Shown here: positions 25,548 through 34,769 of the stretch, piece after piece
Layout of the letters: each line of letters begins with the position of its first letter
How positions within the stretch are numbered: the first letter of the stretch is position 1
DNA from: Pseudaquidulcibacter sp041917055
Lineage (GTDB): Bacteria > Pseudomonadota > Alphaproteobacteria > Caulobacterales > Aquidulcibacteraceae
DNA length: 64,000 nt
Direction: 5' to 3'
NCBI GenBank assembly: GCA_041917055.1
Contig: JAYRYJ010000005.1
Coordinates: forward strand, 1 to 64,000
Notes under the pieces: generated by a model
What the model was told of the DNA's origin: nothing
Databases searched by the model: none
The model's input: only the letters and a program-made list of their open reading frames with translations
Position numbers and translations under genes: made by a program

Positions 25548-26738
25548 ATGCGCGCGATTCCGAAAAACGAAATTGTCAAAATACCGGCTGGAATCTGGGC
25601 ACTTGGGTTTGTCTCTATGTTGATGGACATTTCATCGGAAATGATTCATTCACTTTTGCCAATTTACTTAGTCGGTGTGATGGGCGCATCAAATACTTTT
25701 GTGGGCCTGATAGAAGGAATTTCAGAGGCGACCGCCGCATTTGTCAAAACTTTTTCCGGAATAGTTTCAGACTGGATAAGGAAAAGAAAACTGTTGCTTT
25801 TATTGGGTTATGGGCTTGCTTGTTTCACAAAGCCGATTTTCCCACTTGCTGAAAGTATAAATGCTATATTTACCGCACGTTTTATTGACCGAATTGGCAA
25901 AGGCATAAGGGTTGCGCCTCGCGATGCATTGATTGCCGATATCACGCCGCCAGAGATTCGCGGAGCAAGTTTTGGTCTAAGACAATCTTTGGATTCGATC
26001 GGTGCATTTTTAGGGCCGATTTTTGCAATAATAATTATGTTTCTGTGCGGGCAGAACTTTAAGACAGTTTTTTGGATCGCTTTTATTCCTGCATTTGTTG
26101 CAATTCTTATAATTTTTTTCTTTGTGAAGGACAAAGAAACTATCAAAAGGGAGGGTGCGACAAAGTTTGGTTTTGCATCATTCTCAAGGTTTCCGCCAAT
26201 TTTTTTCATATTTTTGTTTCTAACTTTTATTATGGGAATGGCGCATTTTTCAGAAGCATTTTTAGTTTTGCGCGCAAATGATTTAGGTTTGAAAGCGGCC
26301 TATGTCCCTTTGGTATTTGTAATTATGAATTTATCGTATTCAGTTTTTGCGTATCGTGCAGGGATATTGGCCGACAAAATAGCGCGCGAAAAAATATTGA
26401 TTATCAGCCTTTTGTTCCTTGTTATTGCTGATTTAATTCTTGGTTTCACGCAGGGATTAGGAATGTTCTTTTTGGGAACAATAATTTGGGGGTTATATTT
26501 GGCATTTTCGCAAGGGGTTTTATCGGCGATGGTTGCCGATTTTGCGCCCAAAGAAATATTGGGAACTGCTTTCGGTATCCTAAATCTTGTGAATGGAATT
26601 GCCTTAATATTTTCCGGAATTTTGGCAGGCATGATTTCCGATAGGTTCGGATTTGCCGAAATGTTTGCGACAAGTGCTGTAATTGCGTGCTGTGCAATTG
26701 CATTTCTTTTTGTATTTCCAAAATTAAAGCCGAAATAG
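25548..26738 (+). CDS. MFS transporter
   Basis: 396-aa inner-membrane protein with 12 predicted segments. The first loop holds an MFS-type motif (GIVSDWIRKRKLLL), and the conserved FIDRIGKGIRVAPRDALIAD in segment 4/5 and SFGLRQSLDSIGAFLGP are typical of a subgroup of MFS proteins widespread in proteobacteria. The substrate is unknown. It starts alone after the tRNA pair with a weak ribosome-binding site, and the thermonuclease gene follows 37 bp later, so the two may share a transcript. Confidence 0.88.
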   Translation: MRAIPKNEIVKIPAGIWALGFVSMLMDISSEMIHSLLPIYLVGVMGASNTFVGLIEGISEATAAFVKTFSGIVSDWIRKRKLLLLLGYGLACFTKPIFPLAESINAIFTARFIDRIGKGIRVAPRDALIADITPPEIRGASFGLRQSLDSIGAFLGPIFAIIIMFLCGQNFKTVFWIAFIPAFVAILIIFFFVKDKETIKREGATKFGFASFSRFPPIFFIFLFLTFIMGMAHFSEAFLVLRANDLGLKAAYVPLVFVIMNLSYSVFAYRAGILADKIAREKILIISLLFLVIADLILGFTQGLGMFFLGTIIWGLYLAFSQGVLSAMVADFAPKEILGTAFGILNLVNGIALIFSGILAGMISDRFGFAEMFATSAVIACCAIAFLFVFPKLKPK

Positions 26739-26775
26739 CAATTTCAGTCTTGCAAGTTTTGGGCTATTTTGGCGA

Positions 26776-27594
26776 ATGCGTGTTTTTCGCCTTTTATTTG
26801 CAATTTTTCTTTTGCCTCTTGCTGCTTTTTCCTTGGAATGGGAAAATGGTGAGAAGGGCATTGTAACCCAAATTATTGACGGGGATAGTCTAATTCTTGA
26901 TAGTGGTCTAAAAGTTAGGCTGGCGCAGATTGAGGCCCCACATATCAAATTTGACGCCGAGGAAGGCAATGCATCGCGCGAATTCCTGCAAAAATTGGCA
27001 TTAAATAAAAAAGTGCGCCTGAAATACGGTGGCCTAAGGCGTGACAAAATGGGGCGCGCTTTAGCTCAGGTTTTTATTATCGACAAAAAGCAAGGCGAAA
27101 TTTGGGTTAATATTGAAATCCTTCGTGCAGGACGTGCCCGCGTTCACACTTATATTGATAATCGAAAAAATATCGGTGCTTTTTGGGCCGCAGAGCGAGA
27201 GGCGCGGCGCGATTTCCTTGGCATCTGGGCAAATCCAAAATACCAAGCACGTCACGGTAATGCCCCCGATTTAATTGGGGCCGAAGGCTCATTCCAATTG
27301 GTTGAGGGCAAAGTATTAAGGGCCATAAATCAAGGCGGTGTTGCCAAATTATGTTTCGGCGAAAACTCCGAAAAGGATTTTTGTGCATTAATCCCAAAAG
27401 CTTCATGGGAATTATTTTCGGGCGGTATTAATGAGATTTTGGGATATGAAAACCGCGAATTACGTATTCGCGGACGTGTTCAAAGCGCACAATTGGCGCG
27501 CGAAAGTGCGAAAGGCAAACAATTTGCCGCCCATGGCCCGCAAATATGGTTAGATCATCCGGAACAAATCGAATTCATTATTGCAAAAAAATAG
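26776..27594 (+). CDS. Exported thermonuclease-like (SNase) protein
   Basis: 272-aa protein. A signal peptide (RLLFAIFLLPLAAFSLEW) precedes an SNase OB-fold: IVTQIIDGDSLILDSGLKVRLAQIEAP contains the Asp and Arg of the active site, and AREFLQKLALNKKVRLKYGGLRRDKMGRALAQVFI covers the second Arg region. The C-terminal 110 residues are not SNase and are unassigned. A bidirectional terminator lies between this gene and carD. Confidence 0.85.
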   Translation: MRVFRLLFAIFLLPLAAFSLEWENGEKGIVTQIIDGDSLILDSGLKVRLAQIEAPHIKFDAEEGNASREFLQKLALNKKVRLKYGGLRRDKMGRALAQVFIIDKKQGEIWVNIEILRAGRARVHTYIDNRKNIGAFWAAEREARRDFLGIWANPKYQARHGNAPDLIGAEGSFQLVEGKVLRAINQGGVAKLCFGENSEKDFCALIPKASWELFSGGINEILGYENRELRIRGRVQSAQLARESAKGKQFAAHGPQIWLDHPEQIEFIIAKK

Positions 27595-27620
27595 CGCCTG
27601 ATTAACAGGCGCTATTTTTT
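27593..27620. terminator. Bidirectional terminator between the thermonuclease gene and carD
   Basis: AGCGCCTG-ATTAA-CAGGCGCT is a perfect 8-bp stem with T-runs on the plus side (TTTTTT) and an A-run on the other side, so it can serve both convergent genes. Confidence 0.82.
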
Positions 27621-27635
27621 AGAATTACATGGATA

Positions 27636-28148
27636 CTATGCTGCGCGTTTTTGCAAAGTTTGCGACAATTTTGAAATTGCCTCATCCTTTTCGACATTTT
27701 CGATTGCAGCAAATTCGCGTGCCATTCTGTCCAAAGCCGCTTCATATAATTGGCGCTCTGAATAGCTTTGTTCAGGTTGGTCAGTATTGCGGTGAAGGTC
27801 GCGCACAACTTCGGCAATTGAAATCAAATCACCGGAATTGATTTTTGATTCGTATTCTTGGGCCCGTCGGCTCCACATTGTGCGTTTGATACGCGCGCGA
27901 CCAGAAAGGGTTTTTAGTGCGTCTTCAACAATTCTTGGACCGGAAAGACCACGAAGGCCGGTTGATTTTGCTTTTTGCAATGGAACGCGCAAAGTCATTT
28001 TATCTTGGGTGAAGGAAATAACATATACGTCCAATTTCATGCCGACCACGGTCTGGGTCTCAATGCCGATTACTTTACCGACACCATGGGCAGGATATAC
28101 AACAAAATCATCAATGCTAAATTGTGTTTGAATTTCCACAACGCTCAT
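27636..28148 (-). CDS. carD: CarD/CdnL family transcription regulator
   Basis: 170-aa RNA-polymerase-binding protein. The N-terminal RID domain reads FSIDDFVVYPAHGVGKVIGIE to MTLRVPLQKAKSTGLRGLS; the C-terminal helical DNA-binding domain holds RRAQEYESKINSGDLISIAEVVRDLHR. CdnL stabilises open complexes at rRNA and growth-related promoters. The fdxA gene follows upstream, the usual alphaproteobacterial neighbourhood. Confidence 0.95.
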   Translation of the reverse strand: MSVVEIQTQFSIDDFVVYPAHGVGKVIGIETQTVVGMKLDVYVISFTQDKMTLRVPLQKAKSTGLRGLSGPRIVEDALKTLSGRARIKRTMWSRRAQEYESKINSGDLISIAEVVRDLHRNTDQPEQSYSERQLYEAALDRMAREFAAIENVEKDEAISKLSQTLQKRAA

Positions 28149-28423
28149 ACTTACTTCCTATTCTATACGATACGAATAACAGCAAATTGAACCGCGAATT
28201 AAATCGCCGCGCCAAGAGAAAATACCTTAAGCGTTTTGTTTTCAAAATTTCATGCTGTTATTATTGCCTAATTGTATTAACCGGCGCAGGGGACTTCCCC
28301 TTGCAAGTGTTAATATTTCTATATCACAAAATATTTCAAAAGTGAATAGTCAAAGGCAATTTATTGAAACAATTCAATATATTTGGTTAATTTGGGCTTA
28401 ACCAAGATTAATTAGTCCTGACC

Positions 28424-28765
28424 TTAGGAACCTTTGCCGGGTTTTGGCGAAAAATACTTTTCGTATTTGCCTTTTTCGCCGTCATATTTTTCACGATCCG
28501 CAGGTGGTTCACCCTTAACCGTTATATTCGGCCAAATTTTGGCGTAATCAGTATTGATTTTTAACCATTTGCCATCAGGTTCATCGTCAGTATCGGGGCG
28601 AATGGCATCTGCCGGACATTCCGGTTCACATACACCGCAATCAATGCATTCGTCAGGGTGAATAGCCAAAAAGTTTTCACCCTCATAGAAACAATCAACC
28701 GGGCAAACTTCAACGCAATCCATATATTTGCATTTGATGCAATTATCGGTGACGATATAGGTCAT
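28424..28765 (-). CDS. fdxA: 7Fe ferredoxin FdxA
   Basis: 113-aa electron carrier of the FdxA family. CIKCKYMDCVEVCPVDCF and CIDCGVCEPECP bind one [3Fe-4S] and one [4Fe-4S] cluster; the long C-terminal tail (about 50 residues with PPADREKYDGEKGKYEKYFSP) is characteristic. A TTGGTTAA/TTAACCAA inverted repeat at 28383-28405 beyond the stop may end transcription. Confidence 0.95.
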   Translation of the reverse strand: MTYIVTDNCIKCKYMDCVEVCPVDCFYEGENFLAIHPDECIDCGVCEPECPADAIRPDTDDEPDGKWLKINTDYAKIWPNITVKGEPPADREKYDGEKGKYEKYFSPKPGKGS

Positions 28766-28873
28766 AAAATTTCCTTATATGCTTGGAAAAGGCGCTTTGC
28801 TTGAAAAATGCCGATTGGTCAAGATGACAAAAGTCACACTCGCGGCTTTTATGCAGCTTTTCTAATATATCGT

Positions 28874-30139
28874 TTAAGATTTACCCATATCAGCTTTTAA
28901 TTTTGCCAAAATTGCAAACGGGCTATCGTCCGGATTGCCATTTTCTTTGGAAACATAATCGAAATTACGTTTTGGTTTCGGCATATTGTCTTTGCGCTTT
29001 TTATTGAAAGATTTTTGACCTTCAGGGCGTTTTGCGCCATCAAATTTCTTTTCAAATGATTTTGGTGCTTGGCCTTCCATTGGCTTTTTGAATTTGGGCT
29101 TAACCCGTTTCAAAGCCCATTTGACATTGCCCTCATCATCAGTTTGCTTTTCCCAGCCCAAGCCTTCAACGACTTTTTGCGCATTGTCATTGGAAACACC
29201 AAGCAATGAGACCACGCTAATCGGCAAAACTATTGCGCCTTTTGCTTCTTTTAACGCCTCAAACAGACTATCTTGAACCCTATCAAGAATATCCATTCTA
29301 ATAACGCGACCGGCAATATTTCTAAAACCGATTAAATGATAGGCGCTATCCTCAATTCCCTCGGGTGCATCAAATGAAGTAACACCCATTTTCGGTACAA
29401 AAACCTCGCCACTTTCATTGGTTTTGAAATGATGAAGGATTGCGTTTAATGTTGCGGATTTTGGCTTTAGCAAAAGCGGCAAATAAACCGCACTACGCCC
29501 GAATTTAACACCAATACGGCGTAATTCTCGGCGATTGTCTTGGGAAATTGCCGCGATCTGGCTTTCAATATCTGCGCGATCCAAAATGCCGCCGGCATCA
29601 AGTATCTTTTGTGCGAATTGTTTGGAAACTTCACTCAATTCCTTCTTGGCATTCACGATTGGCGACGGCGTTGGTTCTAGTGTTTCACCAGTATCCGAAC
29701 CCTGAGTTTCAGTGTCTGTTTCCGAAACAGGGGTAACTTCGACAGTTTCGACGGCTTGCGGCGCCTCTTCTTTAAAATCGATTGCAGATTTTAGTTTAAT
29801 TAGTGGATATAATTCGCTTCTAATCTGCTCATTAAGCCAGGAATTAAGGCGTTCATTGACAATGGTCGCAGTTTCTTCGCGGTTTAATTCTTCACCTATC
29901 AAAGTGAATTTCGGTTCGAAAAGATTGGCAAATTGTGACAAGCGCGCAATCGCCAAACCATTCCACACTATTTCACCATTATTGCAAAGCAATAATTCGT
30001 CCTTTTTGGTTTCAGGATTTTCGGAATCTGTTGGCGCTGTGCTTTCGTCTGCCGATGGTGCAGGTGCAGTTTCGTCTAATTCAGTTTCGACAGTCTGAAT
30101 TTGCGGGGTTTCGGGTTCGATATCCTGATTATCGCTCAC
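28874..30139 (-). CDS. Orphan C-terminal region of an MgpS-type alphaproteobacterial helicase
   Basis: 421-aa protein. From about residue 50, GEIVWNGLAIARLSQFANLFEPKFTLIG and later RRELRRIGVKFGRSAVYLPLLLKPKSATLNAILHHF correspond to the C-terminal half of the roughly 1000-aa helicase-related protein that follows fdxA in many alphaproteobacteria. The N-terminal DExH/helicase domains are absent; instead an acidic, low-complexity stretch of about 48 residues begins the protein. The C-terminus is basic and Lys/Pro-rich, possibly RNA-binding. The reading frame is intact. It keeps the helicase's usual place beside fdxA, but the S4-domain gene often found between them is missing. Confidence 0.7.
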   Translation of the reverse strand: MSDNQDIEPETPQIQTVETELDETAPAPSADESTAPTDSENPETKKDELLLCNNGEIVWNGLAIARLSQFANLFEPKFTLIGEELNREETATIVNERLNSWLNEQIRSELYPLIKLKSAIDFKEEAPQAVETVEVTPVSETDTETQGSDTGETLEPTPSPIVNAKKELSEVSKQFAQKILDAGGILDRADIESQIAAISQDNRRELRRIGVKFGRSAVYLPLLLKPKSATLNAILHHFKTNESGEVFVPKMGVTSFDAPEGIEDSAYHLIGFRNIAGRVIRMDILDRVQDSLFEALKEAKGAIVLPISVVSLLGVSNDNAQKVVEGLGWEKQTDDEGNVKWALKRVKPKFKKPMEGQAPKSFEKKFDGAKRPEGQKSFNKKRKDNMPKPKRNFDYVSKENGNPDDSPFAILAKLKADMGKS

Positions 30140-30264
30140 GCCTTTATCTTGCCTCTTATTAATTATTTTGACCGTGATTAATGATTTTTTTTGCCTAAGT
30201 CTATCACAAAGGCATCAATTTTCTCACTAAACACGATTTTTTTTCAAAATCGGCAAAAATATGC

Positions 30265-30720
30265 CTATTTAGGGCAGGTTGCGCTCAATCTTTTGGCTTC
30301 AAAAACGCCCTTAATAGTAAGTGGTGTGGCCCAATGCTTGACGCTTAGATTAAGGCGCATATTATCGGGTTTGAATGTGCCGCTGCCTTTAACTTTTGAT
30401 GCACGTTTCTTCTTATCGGTCCAAGTGCCGTCAAGGCTTACAGTGCCGTCGCTATTAAATTGCTTGGTCGAATAAGAACAAGTGTTAGAGCGATTGCAAG
30501 GGTTTGCATAAAATCTGTCGATTTCCACTTGCGAAAGGCAATATTCGTCTTTTTCATTGATAAAGGGTGCCTTGGTCGAAAATTGCCAATAGCCAGGTAG
30601 TGGGCGCGAATTTGCTGCCGCATTTGCATTTGAATTAGCAAATCCGAAAACCGAAATGCCAAGGCCAAGCAATGCAGTTGAAACCAAAACCAATTTTTTA
30701 TTCAAAACACTTTTTTTCAT
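30265..30720 (-). CDS. DUF3617-like exported protein
   Basis: 151-aa secreted protein. A long signal peptide (KKLVLVSTALLGLGISVFGFANSNANA) precedes a small beta-rich domain opening PLPGYWQFSTKAP with four cysteines (YCLSQ, NPCNRSNTCSY, ATCPK), the pattern of DUF3617. Function unknown in the family. Monocistronic as far as can be seen. Confidence 0.75.
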   Translation of the reverse strand: MKKSVLNKKLVLVSTALLGLGISVFGFANSNANAAANSRPLPGYWQFSTKAPFINEKDEYCLSQVEIDRFYANPCNRSNTCSYSTKQFNSDGTVSLDGTWTDKKKRASKVKGSGTFKPDNMRLNLSVKHWATPLTIKGVFEAKRLSATCPK

Positions 30721-30818
30721 TTTTTCACTTCATGCGACGAATTCGCACCTATTTAGGGGCTTATATAGCGAATGCAATATGAATACTTAATAACAGCGAT
30801 ATAAATTTTCGTTCATAT

Positions 30819-31451
30819 TTATTTTTTGTAGTTCAAGAGGGCGAAAATTTCGGCAATCGCAGCCCCAAATCCCTCATTGTCTTGGTTTTCAATTATGATT
30901 TTCGCGTGCTTTTTTGTCGGTTCGGTCCATTTTTCATGGGCGGGGATTACGAAATTGGTGAACATTTCGCGCACGCTTTTTTCGGTTCGCCCACGTTCCT
31001 CAATATCGCGTTTTAAGCGCCGTGACAGACGGACATTTTCATTAGTATTAACAAAAATATTCAGCGCGAATAGCGAACGAAGTTTTTCATTCAATAGAAT
31101 ATGAGTGCCTTCAATGATTAGAAACTCTCGGTGGGTTTTTGTTTCGGTTTTGTCACTTCTTTTGTGATTTACAAAATCATAGACAGGGTGAATGAGTTCG
31201 CGCCCTTTCAAATATTCCAATAAATGATCATAAAGCAATTCATGGTCGCGAATTATTGGATTGTCAAAATCCATTTTTCCGCCTTTGAATTCGTCCATAT
31301 TGGCGACGTCTTTATAATAATCATCTTCGCTCAAAACATGGGCGTATTCGTGGCCCAAAGCATCACGCAAAGCAAATGCAAGCGCAGTTTTGCCCGAACC
31401 CGACCCGCCCGTAATTGCAATGATTTTTGTTTTTTCTATTGTGTTAACCAT
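30819..31451 (-). CDS. Uridine kinase-like P-loop kinase
   Basis: 210-aa kinase of the uridine kinase/phosphoribulokinase family. Walker A is ITGGSGSGKTALAF; SEDDYYKD and the FDNP substrate segment match uridine kinases, HREFLIIEGTHILL is the Walker-B-like strand and the lid contains RLSRRLKRDIEERGR. It should phosphorylate a nucleoside or sugar. AAGGA precedes ATG 31451. It is divergent from the small gene at 31495. Confidence 0.85.
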   Translation of the reverse strand: MVNTIEKTKIIAITGGSGSGKTALAFALRDALGHEYAHVLSEDDYYKDVANMDEFKGGKMDFDNPIIRDHELLYDHLLEYLKGRELIHPVYDFVNHKRSDKTETKTHREFLIIEGTHILLNEKLRSLFALNIFVNTNENVRLSRRLKRDIEERGRTEKSVREMFTNFVIPAHEKWTEPTKKHAKIIIENQDNEGFGAAIAEIFALLNYKK

Positions 31452-31494
31452 AGAATCCTTTTTCCATTGGCCTATGCCTTGCGTCAATCAAAAT

Positions 31495-31863
31495 ATGCAA
31501 AATGAAAATCCATTTTCGGGACAATTTATCCTTATCGGCACGGTTGTTTGCGATTCTTTGAATGACAAAGTCGCATTCGGTGCCAAATGCCCAATGATTT
31601 CCATTGTCGATTGTGACGAACTTTCGCGTTCCGGTCGATTGGAAAACTATGTTTTGAACGACGGCCTTAACGCCGGCGCGATTTTAGATGATACTCTAAC
31701 CCAATTCGGCTGGCGCGATATTATTGTCAAAAACGCTTTGCCAATTGCCCCGAAGGATGATGGATGGGAACCCGAAATCGCCGCATTAATAGAAACCGCC
31801 AAACGCATAGGCATAGCCCATATGGTCTTTGAACCGGAAGCGAGGGCGGGGGTTTTGCATTAA
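31495..31863 (+). CDS. Hypothetical 122-aa cytoplasmic protein
   Basis: Not recognised. The protein is acidic, soluble and looks like an alternating alpha/beta fold (FILIGTVVCDSL, GWRDIIVKNALPIAP, EIAALIETAKRIGIAHMVFEP). Two ATGs (31474 and 31495) are possible and neither has a Shine-Dalgarno, so translation may be leaderless from the promoter shared with the divergent kinase. Its stop lies 1 bp from the convergent acyl-CoA dehydrogenase. Confidence 0.6.
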   Translation: MQNENPFSGQFILIGTVVCDSLNDKVAFGAKCPMISIVDCDELSRSGRLENYVLNDGLNAGAILDDTLTQFGWRDIIVKNALPIAPKDDGWEPEIAALIETAKRIGIAHMVFEPEARAGVLH

Positions 31864-31864
31864 T

Positions 31865-33028
31865 TCAACGCGTGTCCATCACATTTCTTGCCACAACCAT
31901 TCTGTGCACTTCGCTTGGGCCGTCATAGATGCGCATGTTGCGCACGCGCCCCGCAAGAAGGTGAAGCGGCATTTCTTTGGTCATGCCCATTGCACCGAAA
32001 CATTGCATGGCATTGTCTATAACTTCCTGTGCAATTTCAATGGCATAGAATTTGAGCATTGAAATTTCTTTGCGCACATCGCACCCGGCATCTAGTTTTG
32101 CGGCGCAATCGTAGGCCATAAGGCGCGCAGCGTGTATCTTGGTTGCGCCATCGGCAACCCACCATTGAATTGCCTGTTTTTGTGAAAGTTTTTCGCCAAA
32201 GACAGTGCGTTGTGGGGCATATTCCACCATCATATCAAGTGCGCGTTGTGCCCCGCCAATGGCCCATGCTGCCATTTCCATGCGCCTTGTTCCTAAACGC
32301 ACCTGCATAGGGCCAAAACCTTTGCCTTCTTCGCCCAAGAGTTTCCATCCTTCGATGCGGCAATCATCAAGCGCGACTTCATAGGTGTATTCGCCGCCCA
32401 ACATAGGGATTTTGCGCAAAACTTTGAAGCCTGGCGCGTCTCTATCTACTAAAAACGCACTCATGCCACCTTTTGCACCTTTTTGGGGGTCGGTGATTGC
32501 CATAAGGATTGTGAAATCGGCCTCGGCGGCGCGGGTTATCCAGATTTTGCGGCCATTTATGACCCAATCATCGCCATCGCGCACCGCGCGCGTTGTCATT
32601 AAAGATGGATCTGCGCCTGCACCTGGTTCGGAAATACCGATTGCCGAAATGGTTTCACCGCGCGCATAAGGTTCGAGGTATTCCTCAATCTGCCTGCCCT
32701 TTGCGGTTGCCGCCAACATGCGTAAATTCGGGCTATCGGGTGGGATTGTATAATGCGCACAAGTATAGCCAAGCCATTCATTAACCCCGACCAAAGCAAC
32801 ATAAGGGAAGCCCATTCCGCCCACGCTTTCGGGTGCATCCAATGACCAAAGACCCAAATCCGAAGTCACTTTATCTAGATGGCTTTTTTCTTCCTTGGTT
32901 AAATATGAACCCTGACCATTGGCATCGCGCTCCAAAACGGCGGCCTCAAGCGGGATAAGTTCGGTTTTTACAAACTTCTCCACCAAATCCTTGAGCATAT
33001 TATGGTCTTCATCAAGTTCAAAATTCAT
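31865..33028 (-). CDS. Acyl-CoA dehydrogenase
   Basis: 387-aa FAD enzyme. AIGISEPGAGADPSLMTTRAVRDGDDWVINGRKIWIT is the family signature around the FAD and substrate site; GRVRNMRIYDGPSEVHRMVVARNVM is the C-terminal FAD-binding segment with the conserved YDGPSE. It desaturates acyl-CoA at C2-C3 with electron transfer to ETF. The catalytic base at the Glu of YDGPSE is in place. No other beta-oxidation gene is next to it, so chain preference is unknown. Confidence 0.92.
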   Translation of the reverse strand: MNFELDEDHNMLKDLVEKFVKTELIPLEAAVLERDANGQGSYLTKEEKSHLDKVTSDLGLWSLDAPESVGGMGFPYVALVGVNEWLGYTCAHYTIPPDSPNLRMLAATAKGRQIEEYLEPYARGETISAIGISEPGAGADPSLMTTRAVRDGDDWVINGRKIWITRAAEADFTILMAITDPQKGAKGGMSAFLVDRDAPGFKVLRKIPMLGGEYTYEVALDDCRIEGWKLLGEEGKGFGPMQVRLGTRRMEMAAWAIGGAQRALDMMVEYAPQRTVFGEKLSQKQAIQWWVADGATKIHAARLMAYDCAAKLDAGCDVRKEISMLKFYAIEIAQEVIDNAMQCFGAMGMTKEMPLHLLAGRVRNMRIYDGPSEVHRMVVARNVMDTR

Positions 33029-33148
33029 GGCTTCCTCATTTGTTATGACAATAGAGAAACCAATGCGATTTGCAAAGAAATAGTTTCAGGGGAAACTTTC
33101 ATTTTAAGTTCATGTGAAATCGTGTAACAATAAAAAACGGAGGCCAAA

Positions 33149-33940
33149 ATGAATTCTAATCGTCGTGATATTCTTTCGCTTGCTTTATTGAGCACTTTCT
33201 TCTCGTCTGAAGTCTTTGCGCAAAAAATTGATGCAAAGGCGGTTTTAAAGGCGCTATCCAAGACCAAAACAACATTGCCCACGGGCGTTACGAATGCCGA
33301 TGCCAATGCAGGTTTGAAAGAAGCGCTTGTGAATGGTGCGGTCGCGGCGGTTTTAAAACTTGGCAAAATTGATGGTTATTGGGCCGATAATTCGGTGAAA
33401 ATTCCGCTCCCCAAGCCGTTTTCAAGCCTTCAAAAAAGCTTGAAGGCCATTGGCATGGCGGGGCAATTTGATGATTTGCAATTGAAAATAAACCGCGCCG
33501 CCGAAACTGCCGCGCCAAAAGCCAAGGATATTTTTACTGGCGCGATTTCGTCGCTTTCAATCGATGATGTTATGGGAATTTTAAAAGGCGGGGACACGGC
33601 GGCAACCGATTTATTGAAAACCAAAACCAAACCGTCCCTAATAAAAGAATTCAGCCCGTCGGTTTTGGGCGCAATCGAAGATACAGGCGCCGGCAAAGCC
33701 TTGGACAAGGTTTCCAATACCTATAACAAACAATTGGGCAAATTGGGCGGCCTTTCAAACATTGGCGCCCAAGCCGGAACCGAATCCAAAGGCAAAGATT
33801 TCAAAACCCAATTCACCGACTATGCCGTTTCCAAAGCCCTCGATGGCCTATTCTATTAGGTAGGCCGCGAAGAAGCCGCCATAAGAAAAGACCCGGTAAA
33901 GCGCACAAGTGAATTATTGAAGAAAGTGTTTGGGGGTTAA
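33149..33940 (+). pseudogene. DUF4197 exported protein interrupted by an in-frame TAG
   Basis: The first 236 codons (33149-33859) give a DUF4197 protein: signal peptide (SLALLSTFFSSEVFAQ), then the helical body with TLPTGVTNADANAGLKEAL and DYAVSKALDGLFY. Members normally continue through a conserved C-terminal helix. Here a TAG at 33857-33859 stops the frame, but the next 26 codons, to a TAA at 33938-33940, still encode VGREEAAIRKDP...RTSELLKKVFGG, the family's usual ending. The change looks like a single substitution of a sense codon. The product is either a slightly shortened protein, or needs TAG readthrough. Confidence 0.8.
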
Positions 33941-33943
33941 TTA

Positions 33944-34008
33944 ATCCTACCCCGCAACAAACGGAAACGGGGGAGGGGGACCGCGTGTAACGCGGTGGAG
34001 GGGGCTTG
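33944..34008. repeat. Palindromic repeat copy (ACCGCGTGTAACGCGGT type)
   Basis: This stretch contains GGGGGAGGGGGACCGCGTGTAACGCGGTGGAGGGGGCT-like sequence around a near-palindrome. Its reverse complement recurs at 38104-38160 next to lepA, about 4 kb away, so it is a dispersed repeat of the same family seen around the DUF559 gene. Confidence 0.7.
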
Positions 34009-34038
34009 ATTAGCCTAAAGCGAAAATTTTCGCACCAA

Positions 34039-34413
34039 TCAAGCCGCGAGCGCCTTAACAATCGGCAATTCAAGGCGAATATTATCATAAATCGCGCGCG
34101 GTTTAAGATTTCGGCCTTCGCCTTTTTCCAAATTTATCAATCCATACTTTGCCATTGTGTGCAGGGTCCGCGATAGGTTAGACTTCGCACGCCCAGTTTT
34201 CAATGCCAATTCTTGCAAAGAATTGGGTTTCATATTTGCAATAGTTTCAAGCAAAGCGCGATTATTTTCAGACAGTATTTTTGCCGCACTTTCAATTGAA
34301 GTAAACCAAACTTTCGGGTCTTGCTTTGAAGGCACATATTCGCCGCGCGCAATAGCCATTGTGCGCGCTTTAAATGCATCGGGGCTTGCGATACCAATAA
34401 TAAGTGTCTTCAT
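34039..34413 (-). CDS. TumA-like HTH antitoxin
   Basis: 124-aa regulator with a winged HTH (SLQELALKTGRAKSNLSRTLHTMAKYGLINLEKGEGR, about residues 65-105), the HVO_A0114/MarR-like type that pairs with TumE toxins. The N-terminus carries a conserved MKTLIIGIAS...KARTMAIARGEY segment. ATG 34413 overlaps the toxin stop by 4 bp. The inverted repeat before the toxin gene is the likely operator. Confidence 0.8.
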   Translation of the reverse strand: MKTLIIGIASPDAFKARTMAIARGEYVPSKQDPKVWFTSIESAAKILSENNRALLETIANMKPNSLQELALKTGRAKSNLSRTLHTMAKYGLINLEKGEGRNLKPRAIYDNIRLELPIVKALAA

Positions 34414-34760
34414 ATCTTTACTCCCAATTCTCTCAAAACCGCATAAGTTTCGTTCCAAAAATCTTCCAAAAGGCTCGCCGCATCCTTGTATTCATTCGGC
34501 TTAATTGTCCTTAGCCTATGTTTGTGGTCAAAGGCTTTTGCCTTCCCACCAATAGAGTGCGCATTATCAAAACCAACCAAGCGTTCATTTTTCGCATTAT
34601 GCAGCGTCAAAGAATAACTTATTCCATGCGGCCTTTCGGCGGTCATTTCCGTTCGTTTTACAATAAATTTGACCCAATACCCACCATTCGACTCAATAAC
34701 AAAAACCGTTCCATCAAGGGCAAGGAGAGTTTCAAGGGAATGATCTTGGGCTGCGGTCAT
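34410..34760 (-). CDS. TumE-like toxin (DUF6516)
   Basis: 116-aa protein matching the TumE/DUF6516 pattern: GYWVKFIVKRTEMTAERPHGISYSLTLHN, then RLVGFDNAHSI, DHKHRL and an aromatic helix DFWNETYAVLREL. The conserved GFDNAH-x(n)-DHKH segment is the family hallmark. The biochemical target is not established from sequence. Toxin precedes antitoxin with overlap. Confidence 0.82.
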   Translation of the reverse strand: MTAAQDHSLETLLALDGTVFVIESNGGYWVKFIVKRTEMTAERPHGISYSLTLHNAKNERLVGFDNAHSIGGKAKAFDHKHRLRTIKPNEYKDAASLLEDFWNETYAVLRELGVKI

Positions 34761-34769
34761 TGGTCGTAG

